Source of the DNA: Guillardia theta CCMP2712
Lineage: Eukaryota; Cryptophyceae; Pyrenomonadales; Geminigeraceae
Assembly: GCF_000315625.1 (NCBI RefSeq)
Contig: NW_005434664.1
Coordinates: forward strand, 1-64,000
Reading direction: 5' to 3'
Length of the DNA: 64,000 nucleotides
The notes beneath the pieces are model-generated. The model did no database searches. It was not told the DNA's origin and worked only from the letters and a program-made list of their open reading frames with translations. The stretch's first letter is position 1. Each line of letters opens with the position of its first letter. Of the stretch, positions 1 to 10,228 are shown piece after piece. The position numbers and the translations under genes are program-made.

Positions 1-1235
1 GTGTTGCCGCCGTTGCACAGCCCCTCCATCTCCTTCCTCGTGAAGCGACCAGATGCCGCCGTCGACTTGATGATGATCTTGATCTCCTTGCCGTCCTTGC
101 CGCCTGCCTTCTTCTGCAGTCTTGATGCCTTCTTCAACTTATTTCTGGACACAAAGCGATCGGCTGTCAACTCGACTGCGAGCGCCTCTCTGATCTTCGG
201 GTCCTCGCTGAACAGAGTCAGGTGTACTCCCTCCATCGCTTCGCTCTCTCGGAAAGCTCGAAATGCTGTATCATTCGCCTCTGGGCAGCTCGAGGAGACG
301 ATCCACTCCACCTCCCTCTGTCTCCAGATGACGTTGGCCCCTACAGCGACGAAGCCTTTCTGACCTAAGCCTTTGTGGACTTGCTGGCCTGGCGCCCCAG
401 CGACCAGCATGCCTGCCAGCGGCTGGAGTTGGACCGCTGCAAGGGACTGGCGCAGCAGCTGATAGCGATAGACGGCAGCTATCTCAGCCGTTGTCATGCC
501 GCCCAAGGTTAGCAGGTGAGTCAGCTCTGCCAAGCTGCCCCCTTTGCCCCAGGGTCCTCTCTTGGCTCGAATCTTGAAAGATCGATCGTGCACGATGCTC
601 ACATGTACAGCTGTGAACTTGCGACCATCGATCGCGAAGTCCTCTCTTCCCTGCCAGAGCTTCTCCGCTTGTGCATTGCGGAGGAAGGAAACAGTCACCG
701 GGATCTCCTCAGCACTCGCTATCTCGGGTCTATACGGAGCCTTCCACATGATTGCTTTACTCTCTTGCACTGAGTCTACGATCAGTCCGATCTCTTCAAA
801 TTTCTTCTTCAGCTTTTCTTCATGGTTGACATACACCGAGGAGATGCCCAGGAGAGTCATGGAGATGAAGGAAGTCACCTCGTTGCCTGCTGAGGCGGTG
901 TATGTCTCGACCTTCTCCTTCTTGGCTTCTTCAATCTGCTGCATAAACCACTCTCTGGATGCGTCACTCCATCCAGTCATCGCTTCTTGCAGAAGCTCAC
1001 GTCGTGCCTGCTGACATGTCGAGCGGATGGCTTCTGCGATAGCGTCGGGGGTGCATCCCTCCACAGCCTTGCAAGCCTGGGCTGTCCTGCTGTTCGGATA
1101 ACGCTTCGCGAAGCTCTTCACCCTCTCGACGAGATCAGCTTCGAGGACAGAGGCATCCACAAGTCCGCTCTGCGTGTATTGGCATGATCTCCGATACAGC
1201 AGGTTGCGAACATTTTCATCATACTGAAGAACCAT
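1..1235 (-). CDS. Unrecognised subtelomeric protein, copy 1 (3' end off the left edge)
   Basis: This is the left copy of the gene at 1788-3938. The two copies match almost base for base at an offset of 2,703 bp. I saw only about five or six single-base differences over 1.33 kb, for example near positions 50, 119, 352 and 587, and the frame is intact in both. The first in-frame ATG is at 1235. The open frame extends back to about 1316 without another ATG, so an upstream start or exon is possible. The C-terminal third lies beyond the window. I do not recognise a domain. See the complete copy for composition. Confidence 0.6.
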   Translation of the reverse strand, partial: MVLQYDENVRNLLYRRSCQYTQSGLVDASVLEADLVERVKSFAKRYPNSRTAQACKAVEGCTPDAIAEAIRSTCQQARRELLQEAMTGWSDASREWFMQQIEEAKKEKVETYTASAGNEVTSFISMTLLGISSVYVNHEEKLKKKFEEIGLIVDSVQESKAIMWKAPYRPEIASAEEIPVTVSFLRNAQAEKLWQGREDFAIDGRKFTAVHVSIVHDRSFKIRAKRGPWGKGGSLAELTHLLTLGGMTTAEIAAVYRYQLLRQSLAAVQLQPLAGMLVAGAPGQQVHKGLGQKGFVAVGANVIWRQREVEWIVSSSCPEANDTAFRAFRESEAMEGVHLTLFSEDPKIREALAVELTADRFVSRNKLKKASRLQKKAGGKDGKEIKIIIKSTAASGRFTRKEMEGLCNGGN

Positions 1236-1327
1236 ACTTAGAAAGCTATTTGAAGTATACAAACCTCTCGCTTGCAGCTTCCTTGGCGCCCTGGCGGCTT
1301 CCCCTACACCTGGCAAGGGGCCATGCT

Positions 1328-1373
1328 CCTAAACCCTAAACCCTAAACCCTAAACCCTAAACCCTAAACCCTA
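1328..1373. repeat. Interstitial telomeric repeat 1, (CCCTAAA)n
   Basis: About six and a half head-to-tail CCCTAAA units lie directly upstream of the start of the copy 1 gene. They are followed by a short (ATT)n microsatellite at 1374-1385. On the + strand this is the C-rich strand of TTTAGGG telomeric DNA, the orientation expected if the chromosome end lies to the left. Confidence 0.9.
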
Positions 1374-1550
1374 TTATTATTATTATGTGAGTTTATTAGA
1401 ATGCTAGAATGTTGCTCGGCCTCGTTGTGGGCTTGTGCAATTGGATCCTAGTCTAAAGAGGCGCGCGAGCACTGGGAGTACACGGCCTACAATGCGAACC
1501 CTGCTTCTGAGGCGTCTTTCTACTTTCTACTTCTGCTGTCTTCTCTTGGC

Positions 1551-1756
1551 TTCCTCAGCCTCAGTCAGGAGAGTTGCCTCTCCTCACCTTGGCCTTCGGT
1601 CGCCACCTACTCTACCTCCATTCAGCTTCCTCAGCCTCAGTCAGGAGAGTTGCCTCTCCTCACCTTGGCCTTCGGTCGCCACCTACTCGTCCTCCATTCA
1701 GCTTCCTCAGCCTCAGTCAGGAGAGTTGCCTCTCCTCACCTTGGCCTTCGGTCGCC
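1551..1756. repeat. 76-bp minisatellite, about 2.7 copies
   Basis: Three successive units begin with TTCCTCAGCCTCAGTCAGG at 1551, 1627 and 1703. The period is exactly 76 bp and the copies are nearly identical. The third unit is cut after about 54 bp. The array lies just past the stop codon of the minus-strand gene ending at 1788, so it would sit in its 3' region. Because 76 is not a multiple of 3, open frames reading through it on the + strand simply hop frame and are not genes. Confidence 0.85.
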
Positions 1757-1787
1757 TCCTTCCTTCTCTCCTTACCTTGGGCTCAGC

Positions 1788-3938
1788 TCAAGCTCGGTAC
1801 GGGCTCGCCCCGTCTTCTTCCTCGGCGCCCTCGCCTTGCTCTTCCTCCATGTCTTCCTCTTCTTCGTCATCTTCCCTCATCTCCACTCGCAGTCGGTCCT
1901 TCTTGTCCACCTTCAGCGAGCAGGCCAGCACATGCATCTCTGCGAATTTACTCAGTGCTATGAACAGGAAGCTAAGAGATCGACGCTCTATGTCGTCGCT
2001 CTCCGCCTCCTGCTCAAGCTCAGCAGCTGCCGTTGCCCGTGGCGAGAACGCGCTGCCCCTCCTTGCCTTCTTGCTCTCTCCTTGCACGCGAGTCCAGCGC
2101 TTGCTCTGCAGCCACTTCCCCAGCTTCTCCTTGAGAACGTTGCGCCCAACTCCCTGCTCCTCTGGCATCTTCGCCCACTCTCCCAGCGCCATGAACTCCA
2201 GGCTCCCCGGAGAGTAGAAGGTGTCGTGGAGGTTGCCGACGGCCTTGTCCAGGACCAGCTTGATCGGCTCGCTCGTCCCTGCCTCGTTCAAAGAAGCTGC
2301 ATCTTCGATGACTGCTGACAGCTCGCTGACGAGCTGCATGTCCTCTTGGCTTGACGGAGATGCTGCCTCCATTGTGATCCTCTCCAGGTCTGTAAACTCC
2401 AGCCACTCTCCCTCGCTCTCCTCCTGTCGCTGCGCTGCGTCGCTGGTGCCCCGCTGACCAGCCGCCTCAGAGTCAGGCTCCTTGTCGAAGCCGACTGCTT
2501 CGAGCTTGGTTGCTGCGCCTTCGAGATAGAAGGGCAGCTCCTTCATCATGCGTCGAGCATCCTCCGTGGAGCCGAGGAGGATGCATAGCTTGGACCCGTT
2601 CCAGGACTTGGTGTTCAAATCCTCCTCCATGTCGATGCCTTCAACGTTGATCTCGAGCCTGTTAGCGATCTCCAACAAGACTCTCTTGACTCTTGCGATG
2701 GACGTGTTGCCGCCGTTGCACAGCCCCTCCATCTCCTTCCTCGTGAAGCGACCAGTTGCCGCCGTCGACTTGATGATGATCTTGATCTCCTTGCCGTCCT
2801 TGCCGCCTGCCTTCTTCTGCATCCTTGATGCCTTCTTCAACTTATTTCTGGACACAAAGCGATCGGCTGTCAACTCGACTGCGAGCGCCTCTCTGATCTT
2901 CGGGTCCTCGCTGAACAGAGTCAGGTGTACTCCCTCCATCGCTTCGCTCTCTCGGAAAGCTCGAAATGCTGTATCATTCGCCTCTGGGCAGCTCGAGGAG
3001 ACGATCCACTCCACCTCCCTCTGTCTCCAGATGACGTTGGCCCCTACAGCGATGAAGCCTTTCTGACCTAAGCCTTTGTGGACTTGCTGGCCTGGCGCCC
3101 CAGCGACCAGCATGCCTGCCAGCGGCTGGAGTTGGACCGCTGCAAGGGACTGGCGCAGCAGCTGATAGCGATAGACGGCAGCTATCTCAGCCGTTGTCAT
3201 GCCGCCCAAGGTTAGCAGGTGAGTCAGCTCTGCCAAGCTGCCCCCTTTGCCCCAGGGTCCTCTCTTGGCTCGAATCTTGAAAGATCTATCGTGCACGATG
3301 CTCACATGTACAGCTGTGAACTTGCGACCATCGATCGCGAAGTCCTCTCTTCCCTGCCAGAGCTTCTCCGCTTGTGCATTGCGGAGGAAGGAAACAGTCA
3401 CCGGGATCTCCTCAGCACTCGCTATCTCGGGTCTATACGGAGCCTTCCACATGATTGCTTTACTCTCTTGCACTGAGTCTACGATCAGTCCGATCTCTTC
3501 AAATTTCTTCTTCAGCTTTTCTTCATGGTTGACATACACCGAGGAGATGCCCAGGAGAGTCATGGAGATGAAGGAAGTCACCTCGTTGCCTGCTGAGGCG
3601 GTGTATGTCTCGACCTTCTCCTTCTTGGCTTCCTCAATCTGCTGCATAAACCACTCTCTGGATGCGTCACTCCATCCAGTCATCGCTTCTTGCAGAAGCT
3701 CACGTCGTGCCTGCTGACATGTCGAGCGGATGGCTTCTGCGATAGCGTCGGGGGTGCATCCCTCCACAGCCTTGCAAGCCTGGGCTGTCCTGCTGTTCGG
3801 ATAACGCTTCGCGAAGCTCTTCACCCTCTCGACGAGATCAGCTTCGAGGACAGAGGCATCCACAAGTCCGCTCTGCGTGTATTGGCATGATCTCCGATAC
3901 AGCAGGTTGCGAACATTTTCATCATACTGAAGAACCAT
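1788..3938 (-). CDS. Unrecognised subtelomeric protein, copy 2 (complete)
   Basis: This is an uninterrupted 716-codon frame from ATG 3938 (protein starts MVLQYDENVRNLLYRRSC). The open frame extends further upstream to 4019 without an ATG. I recognise no family. The N-terminal half is mixed alpha/beta in character. The middle has a Lys-rich stretch followed by a possible RRM-like fold (KEIKIIIKST ... KLCILLGSTEDARRMMKEL). The C-terminus is strongly acidic, with runs of Asp and Glu. Two near-identical copies lie beside telomeric repeats, so it may belong to a subtelomeric multigene family. It could also be the first ORF of a non-LTR element, but no reverse transcriptase is visible here. It is intron-free, unlike most genes in the window. 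Confidence 0.6.
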   Translation of the reverse strand: MVLQYDENVRNLLYRRSCQYTQSGLVDASVLEADLVERVKSFAKRYPNSRTAQACKAVEGCTPDAIAEAIRSTCQQARRELLQEAMTGWSDASREWFMQQIEEAKKEKVETYTASAGNEVTSFISMTLLGISSVYVNHEEKLKKKFEEIGLIVDSVQESKAIMWKAPYRPEIASAEEIPVTVSFLRNAQAEKLWQGREDFAIDGRKFTAVHVSIVHDRSFKIRAKRGPWGKGGSLAELTHLLTLGGMTTAEIAAVYRYQLLRQSLAAVQLQPLAGMLVAGAPGQQVHKGLGQKGFIAVGANVIWRQREVEWIVSSSCPEANDTAFRAFRESEAMEGVHLTLFSEDPKIREALAVELTADRFVSRNKLKKASRMQKKAGGKDGKEIKIIIKSTAATGRFTRKEMEGLCNGGNTSIARVKRVLLEIANRLEINVEGIDMEEDLNTKSWNGSKLCILLGSTEDARRMMKELPFYLEGAATKLEAVGFDKEPDSEAAGQRGTSDAAQRQEESEGEWLEFTDLERITMEAASPSSQEDMQLVSELSAVIEDAASLNEAGTSEPIKLVLDKAVGNLHDTFYSPGSLEFMALGEWAKMPEEQGVGRNVLKEKLGKWLQSKRWTRVQGESKKARRGSAFSPRATAAAELEQEAESDDIERRSLSFLFIALSKFAEMHVLACSLKVDKKDRLRVEMREDDEEEEDMEEEQGEGAEEEDGASPYRA

Positions 3939-4033
3939 ACTTAGAAAGCTATTTGAAGTATACAAACCTCTCGCTTGCAGCTTCCTTGGCGCCCTGGCGG
4001 CTTCCCCTACACCTGGCAAGGGGCCATGCTCCT
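2704..4033. repeat. Second copy of a tandem subtelomeric duplication (first copy at 1-1330)
   Basis: Bases 1-1330 recur at 2704-4033 with over 99% identity by eye. The copies run head to tail with a period of 2,703 bp, and each ends at a telomeric repeat run. The unit therefore consists of one gene plus a (CCCTAAA)n tract. The segment 1387-2703 is the only part seen once in the window. The first copy begins exactly at the window edge, so the array may continue to the left. Confidence 0.9.
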
Positions 4034-4098
4034 AAACCCTAAACCCTAAACCCTAAACCCTAAACCCTAAACCCTAAACCCTAAACCCTAAACCCTAA
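4031..4098. repeat. Interstitial telomeric repeat 2, (CCCTAAA)n
   Basis: About nine and a half perfect CCCTAAA units lie at the equivalent place to repeat 1. Repeat 1 has about six and a half units, so the two tracts differ in length although the flanking DNA is nearly identical. This suggests slippage or telomerase-type addition after duplication. Confidence 0.9.
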
Positions 4099-4239
4099 GA
4101 CGGCAGCTTCCTTCGGTCCCCTTGCGCTCTCCCTATGCGCCGCAGAGCAGCATGCTTCTACTAACGGAACGGCGCCTGCCTGAAATAACGGCGCTTGTAC
4201 TAACGGGCCAGTGCCTGTACGAACGGGCCGGTAAACTTG

Positions 4240-4269
4240 AAACCCTAAACCCTACCCTAAACCCTAAAC
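4240..4269. repeat. Short degenerate interstitial telomeric repeat 3
   Basis: AAACCCTAAACCC, then a shortened CTACCCTAAACCCTAAAC stretch: about four telomere-type units with one base-loss variant. It lies between the subtelomeric block and the first ordinary gene. The 250 bp around it (4099-4349) hold no gene I can support. They contain several copies of an AACGG-type word (CTAACGG, ATAACGG, GAACGGG). Confidence 0.8.
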
Positions 4270-4349
4270 GGTTATATTCTTTGAGAAAGTAACGATCAGT
4301 GTTAAAGATGCGCCTGCTGTTGTCTTTGCCTGCCGGGTCGGGGTGCATT

Positions 4350-6231
4350 ATGGCAAGCGGGAACAAGCAGGCTAACAAGGAGGAGCGGCTGTTTAGCTTC
4401 GCTGCTTGTGGTTGGCTAAAGATATACTTATGTAAGTTAAGAGGATGGGTGAGGTGGCAGACTTTTGGGTGAAGGAGGGCTAGCACGCCAACACTAACTG
4501 TGTTTGCTGACAAGGATTGCATCGTGCAAAGCAATCACGAATTTTCTTGCTTACGAAGTGATAAGATTCCTCAACAGTTGGTGTCGCAAAAGCTCTCCAA
4601 GAGACTGGAATGGCTAATAATGCAAAATTCGTTGGTTCATCGGCAGGTTTGAGTTCAACTGTGCTTTGCTAAGTTCTGAACTCATTTCAGGTTCCTTGGT
4701 GGGTTTAGCACTTGCGTTAGATTTGGACTTCGAAGAAATCAAGGAATTCCAGCTTAACTGCGTAAAACGGACGCATGGCAGTATCAGAGGAGCGCTGAGG
4801 CTCAAGGCATACTTGGACGAGATCATGGACCAGATGCTCCCTGAAGGAGCTTGCGATCAGATTAACGACAGGTCATCTCCTGATATTCTATTGAGTGATT
4901 TACCCCAACGCTCTTGACCTATCAGGCTTGAAATTTCAATTTCCACATTGCCATATTGCCGGAACAAGCGGCTTAATCACTTCAGGGACAATGAATTTTT
5001 GCGGCAAAGCGTGCATGCAAGTTGCTGGTTGCTTCTTGTTGCGTTGCAGTTTCCAGAATGTTTCTAAGTGCACCACTAGTATGGCTCCCCTCTGTGGAAT
5101 GCCTTTTGTGCATGATGGAGATTTAGTTTATGATGGAGCAGTTAGTGACTGGTACTTACTCCTCGTTTACACAGTTCCTAACGACATCGGATTGTCAGGT
5201 TTCACAATGGATTATTCACTGCACCAAAGGGTCATCAAAGTTCGAAAAAGAAAGAGATCAGCGTGACACCCTTTTGGTTTTCTCGAGCTGACATAAAACC
5301 CTCACAGGTCATTGCTTCCTTCCAGAGTCAAACCTGACTTTTTTTTGCAGTATATTCCACTATGGTGGGCGTTGTATCCTCCACGAGTCGAAGATTTTGA
5401 ATGGGTTAGTCTTCTTTGAATGTACATTTATTTCCCTCCTTTGCTGCATTTTGGCTGCTGTAAATGTCTATGTTAGATTCGAAACGCAGGTGTATCATTT
5501 GGGATGTCATGATGGAAAAGTATGGAGCATGCAACAACAAGAGAGTTTGGATGGACAAATAACAAGCGACATATTGCTGCATAAATTTGCTGCAACAGAT
5601 GGAAAACCAAAAGGTGCATTTACACGATCATTTGGTTATCGATCAATTTTGAGGCTAGTTCCCTCGTCTGCATTTGATATGGTACGGTTTGCAGTTTGTT
5701 TCATTTGCAGCTGACTACAACCGCAAGTTGTTGTGGTTGATAATCCTCATTGTTGTGAAACCGTGCGCAATTTGGATCATGTATATGGAGCTGTTCTTAA
5801 GATGTCTCTTGCATCCAGACGAGAACAAGAGAAAGCGGTGAAATAATCTGCTTGGCTCCATGAACAAAATCTGATTCGCTTTCACAAACACAGATCTAGA
5901 GTTTGCGCATCAAGGCTGCGATTGCCGTTCGATGTTCTCACCTGCCAGAGGTACATTTCGACGCTTCTACGAACTCTCATTTACATATCCGTAGCAGGTT
6001 TAGGAAGCAAGTACTGGCATCTTGTTTCAAAATCAGTTTTCACCCTACTTTCAGGAAAGCGATGGTCAAAACAAAGTTGTGGTAGCTAAGAAAGAGCTGT
6101 TTGAGCAGGTAAGCATTCTGGTTCTCTAGATTTAGGAGATCGCTCTCTAAAACTATTTTCAGTCATTCGTATTCAGAGTTTGTATCCACTTCCTGGAAGA
6201 TAAAGATCAAAGCAACGCTTTCTTCAAGTGA
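4350..6231 (+). CDS. Patatin-like phospholipase / acylglycerol lipase (PNPLA family)
   Basis: A predicted 387-aa lipase, joined by eye from 13 exons: 4350-4431, 4578-4646, 4691-4871, 4926-5027, 5080-5151, 5199-5307, 5351-5404, 5490-5681, 5728-5837, 5894-5950, 5998-6010, 6055-6108 and 6163-6231. All joins keep frame at GT-AG boundaries. Seen: an oxyanion-type motif near the start (FSFAACGWLKIYLFGVAKAL), the GXSXG nucleophile motif FVGSSAGSLVG split by an intron, ALRLKAYLDEIM, INDRLEISISTLPYC, HFRDNEFLRQSVHASCC, and the catalytic Asp motif VYDGAVSDW. ISVTPFWFSRADIKPS follows. These are landmarks of the PNPLA2-type patatin fold, which hydrolyses acylglycerols or phospholipids with a Ser-Asp dyad. 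A hydrophobic stretch (LLWLIILIVV) near the C-terminus may anchor it. The usual oxyanion GGG is AACG here. Exons after 5681, including a 13-nt micro-exon, are less certain. Confidence 0.8.
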
Positions 6232-6378
6232 GAAATGTTGGCGCGGATGTGATTGTGAACGAATTTGTAGAATACATGAAGTAGGGAATTGGAAATGAAA
6301 AACGGACGCCATGTTTTACTACCAGAAGGGTATGATGAAAACTTTACAGGGCAGGAAATAGCATCTTCCAGTCATCCG

Positions 6379-7105
6379 CTAAAAACAGTAATACCAAAGC
6401 AAATTTGCAAGTTCTACAAGGGGATCTTCACTGAAGGAATGGTCCATGAGTAAGAGCAGTAATGCACTTGATGCGGTTGCTACGTGAGGAGTTACCAAGC
6501 AAATCTCAATTTTGATTTCAACTGACCTGATGTAGTCAAACTGCTCAGTGCAATAATCAATACGCTTGAGATTCTTGTAGATGTTCGGCCATGTCATGAA
6601 CGATGCACCAGTAGGAGGGACATATGTTGGTGGAGGTTTCTGTACAAGGTTCAGGTCAGATAAAACCGAGGTCATGGATTGACAGGAAAACATCGGAACG
6701 TACCGGCACACCATTCATCAGGGATGATGACGAATGATAGCGCTCAGCAGCAGCGCTGTCATCGCTCAATTTCTGTTGCATCAAAAGCTCAAACATCTGC
6801 AGAAGGGAGAGTCAAATCGAGTGTAAGATCATCAGTAGCAATCAACAATGTGCAAGTTCTCCATGAGAACTACAAGTGCCATCAAATGAACTTGCGGTAA
6901 GATTCACGCAAGCCGACAGAAACTCATTATAATTGACAATCAACTGTATTCCGTGCGACTGTTGGTGATCATGGTCTTCCCCTCTTGTCCCTTTCCTCAT
7001 CACTTCTTTGTGCAGTACTTCTTTCTCGAATCGTGAAACCATTCTACCGCTCCACTCCTCCGCCGTGATGTCTTTCGCACCCGAAATAGATTCACCAGAC
7101 GTCAA
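6379..7105 (-). CDS. Hypothetical protein, four exons
   Basis: A small minus-strand gene read as exons 7105-6908, 6796-6704, 6639-6527 and 6466-6379. All have GT-AG ends and matching phases, giving 163 aa. The middle holds KPPPTYVPPTGASFMTWPN followed by a segment with YKNLKRIDYCTEQFDYI. The C-terminus is hydrophobic (ALLLLLMDH ... LANLLWYYCF). I do not recognise the family. It is divergent from the M13 peptidase, sharing about 200 bp of upstream DNA (7106-7303). The consistent splice phases are the main argument that it is real. Confidence 0.5.
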
Positions 7106-7303
7106 AAAAAGAATTGATTACGATAGTACACTTTTATTTTGACTAAAATCTCTCAGGGAGTCTCCGGACTCGCTCTATTTGTGTTTCAAAAAAACACTTG
7201 ACCTCTTTTGATAGATGAAATTCTTTAGCGAGAGTCGTAGACGAAGAGAGGTGTCGATGGCACGATAACAGAGTGACTGTGGAGGTTGATCGAAGAAGAG
7301 GGG

Positions 7304-10228
7304 ATGGACATTCGATCACGTCAAAGTTTTTGGGTTAGAGTTGTTTGTACAGCCATCCTTTTTGTTGTAGCAGTTTGCTTCGTTATTTGCAATAATGCAG
7401 AAAAGCGTAGCACGATATCAAACCTTATCTCAACAGTGTACACCAATGGTGAACTGGTAAGAGACAATGATCTGGACGCGACATTCATCTCAAAAATTCG
7501 AGGGGAAGTTTTGAGCATAGCTCCGTACAAGGAAGGGGCCATAAACTTCTCAGCAGACCCCTGCGACAATTTTTACGAATTTGCATGTGGACAATGGATC
7601 GAAAACACTTCTATCCCGAAAGAAAAGGTAATCATGGAACTATCAGAATTCGCTCTGACACACTCACCAGGCTTCAATCTCCATGATCTGGGACGCAGCA
7701 GAGGATGAGATTGTGCGAGAGATGAACGACCTGATGACGTCTGATGGTCATGATGGTGACGATGCCCAGAGACGCCTAAGAGCTTATTACAAGGCTTGTA
7801 TGAATGTCTCCTTGCTCGATTCTCTAGGCGTGGATCCGTTGCGATTTCTCTTGAACCTGGCAGATAGCATTCAGAGTGTACAAGACGTGCGAGAAGTTAT
7901 ATCTATCCTTCAAGCTTGGAACTTCGACACCTTGATTTCATTGAGTGTCGAACCAGATTCGGCAAACCATTCGAGATACGCTTTACTAATCCGCTCTAGT
8001 GGCCTCAGTCTACCTGACTTCTCTTGGTATGAAGTGATTCCAGGTTCGCCTTTACAGACGCCAAACAATTCACAACCAGACGCCGCATGGAAATTGCAAG
8101 TGATTCAAACACTGGCTAACGACATCAAGAGGATGAACATGCTTGCGGGCTACAGCGAAAACGAAGCTGAACAAGCCGTCAAAGATACCTTCGAGATTGA
8201 GTTGCAATTAGCCAGCATCCTTTCGAAGGAACCGTTTGGTAACATTTTCCTGATAATTCTACACAATCGTTCACTTGACTCCACTGGGTGATAAACAGAC
8301 AAGTATTTGAAAGAAAATCCTGGCGGACTCCCCAATATTGATGTGATGGAATTGCTCAAGATATGTCCAAATTTGCCATGGAAAACAATATTTGATCTGG
8401 TACAAATATTGAGATGTGACGATCACAATTTTGACGCATTGTCATGTAGATTGAATCTCAGTGCCTGAAGTCCCATTTCTCTTGTCTCAATATTGATACG
8501 CTGCAATCAGCAGGGAAAATTATCAACATCAATACACCATTCTACATTGCTCAAATTTCAGAAATGATTCAGCAAACCGATCCGAAGCTGTGGACTACTT
8601 ACTTTAGGACGCACTTGCTTCGTCACTGGGCGCCTGTCCTGAGCAGGTAGTGGATATAGTCCCTTGTTTCGATGCTTGATTGGCTCCGATTCTAGCGCCT
8701 TTTTTGAGCAGCATGTCAAGACCGCACGCGCCATCACAGGAGTCAAAACTGCACCACCTCGTTGGTAACGTTTTAGTTCACAACTCTCATTCGGATTAAC
8801 ATCATCCCTGTTAACTACAGGGAGAAGTGCACAAAAGCTACAATGAATGCTCTGCCTGCTGAAACAAATTACGTTTTCAATCAGCATTATGTCAGTCAGG
8901 TAAAACAATCGAAGTTTCCACGCTAAAATTCACAATGCACAATTACTTAGGGAACCTTGAGAAATGCATCCGTATTGTTGAAGAATGTCAAGCAAGTTGT
9001 ATTGCGTCGTGCATGAATCCAAACATTGATAATTTTCGCAGGCATTTATGCAAAATCTCAAAACGGTCGATTGGTTGGACGAAAAGACAAGTTCAGCTGC
9101 TATCCGAAAGGCAGAGCATATAGGATATCACGTTGGTGGACCAAAATGGTTATTTCACACCAACTTCAGTGTGCTTGAAGACACGTACTTCAACAATTCT
9201 TTACATTCGGCACGAGACATGTTGTTGCGAAGCGTAAGAACACCCTTGTTTCTCTTGGAACATTCCATTCTAGTACAGTAAGTCATTTGAGTGTAGCTAT
9301 TTCGTCTCTGGCAACCTGTTGACAAAGAAGAGTGGAAGTTGCTATGTATGGCTGACACTCTTGGAATGCGTTCTGAATCTATTGCAGCAACATCCGTCAA
9401 TGCGGTCTACGTGAAATTTTCTAATTCAATTTTTGTTCCCGCTGGTGTCCTACAGCCTCCGTTCTTCGACAATGCATACAGCCTTGCTGTTGTTTATGGA
9501 GGACTGGGTTCAGTCATTGGACATGAAATTACTCATGGATTTGATGTAAATGGCGCAAAATATGACGAGGACGCGAATAGAAAGAATTGGTGGACAGATG
9601 TTGTGAAGCAACTCTTTGACAACAAGGTGTAATGCAAGGGCCATACTCTCTCTAACGCGAATGAACAGACTGAATGTCTTCGAAAATTGTACGCAAACTT
9701 TGAAATTGCAGGTCTGGTAATATTCAGACGTGGGTTGATAAGTTGATATTCGACAGGGTCGAAGGTGGATGGTCAACTCACGCTCGGTGAGAATATGGCG
9801 GATCACGGAGGCCTCAAAGTGTCGCTCGATGCATTTCTTGAGTCAGTTAAAGAAGCTCCCCCATGCTCATGCGATGTGGAGTCTCTGATTCGCGTCTTCT
9901 TCATCTCCTACGCTCAGGTAAGAGGGGCAGATGCTCAAGAGCAGCTGATAGAGAAGCTAATGCTGCTCAGCTCTGGTGCACCAAATCGCATCCTGGCCAG
10001 GCGAAGGTGAACGCCATAACGGACAAGCACGCACCTCTTCCCTTTAGAGCCAACGGAGCTGTTTCTCAGAACAGCAAGTTTGCAGAAGTGTTCAGGTGAG
10101 ACTTAGCTAGAACGATTTGGCTAAACAATCTGAGCAGGTGCAAGCAAGGAGCAGCCATGAATCCGATACACAAGTGCAGCGTGTGGCGCGACTCCCAGGT
10201 CTCGCAGACAACCTCTTCGCTGTGCTGA
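7304..10228 (+). CDS. M13 (neprilysin/ECE-type) zinc metallopeptidase
   Basis: A predicted 774-aa type II membrane ectopeptidase. Thirteen exons join in frame: 7304-7627, 7671-8238, 8299-8399, 8450-8646, 8696-8764, 8821-8899, 8951-8995, 9042-9233, 9297-9626, 9669-9711, 9757-9917, 9971-10095 and 10138-10228. A signal-anchor ([19 protein letters not shown]) follows a short cytoplasmic N-terminus. Then come the M13 N-terminal signature [14 protein letters not shown] and [20 protein letters not shown]. The zinc site is GHEITHGFD (HExxH, near 9520), with the third ligand in [11 protein letters not shown] (near 9785). The C-terminal domain has [22 protein letters not shown] and conserved cysteines ending CSVW. 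Length, order and catalytic residues match active family members, which cleave small extracellular peptides. ATG 7304 is the first ATG in frame; an upstream TTG at 7286 is less likely. Confidence 0.93.

Noticed and set aside
1435-2318. Long + strand Ser/Leu/Pro-rich open frames
   Set aside because: They run through the 76-bp minisatellite and antisense to the subtelomeric gene. Frame changes at each repeat unit and composition mirror the opposite strand.
1-4033. Non-LTR retrotransposon
   Set aside because: No reverse transcriptase or endonuclease is in the window, and the duplicated unit ends at telomeric repeats rather than poly(A). Left open only as an alternative for the gene.
1328-4269. 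CRISPR-like spaced repeats
   Set aside because: The repeats are contiguous CCCTAAA telomeric units with no spacers, in a eukaryotic genome.
4895-5266. A separate 123-aa + strand gene
   Set aside because: It reads PNPLA exons partly in the wrong frame. Splicing at 4871/4926, 5027/5080 and 5151/5199 gives the family sequence instead.
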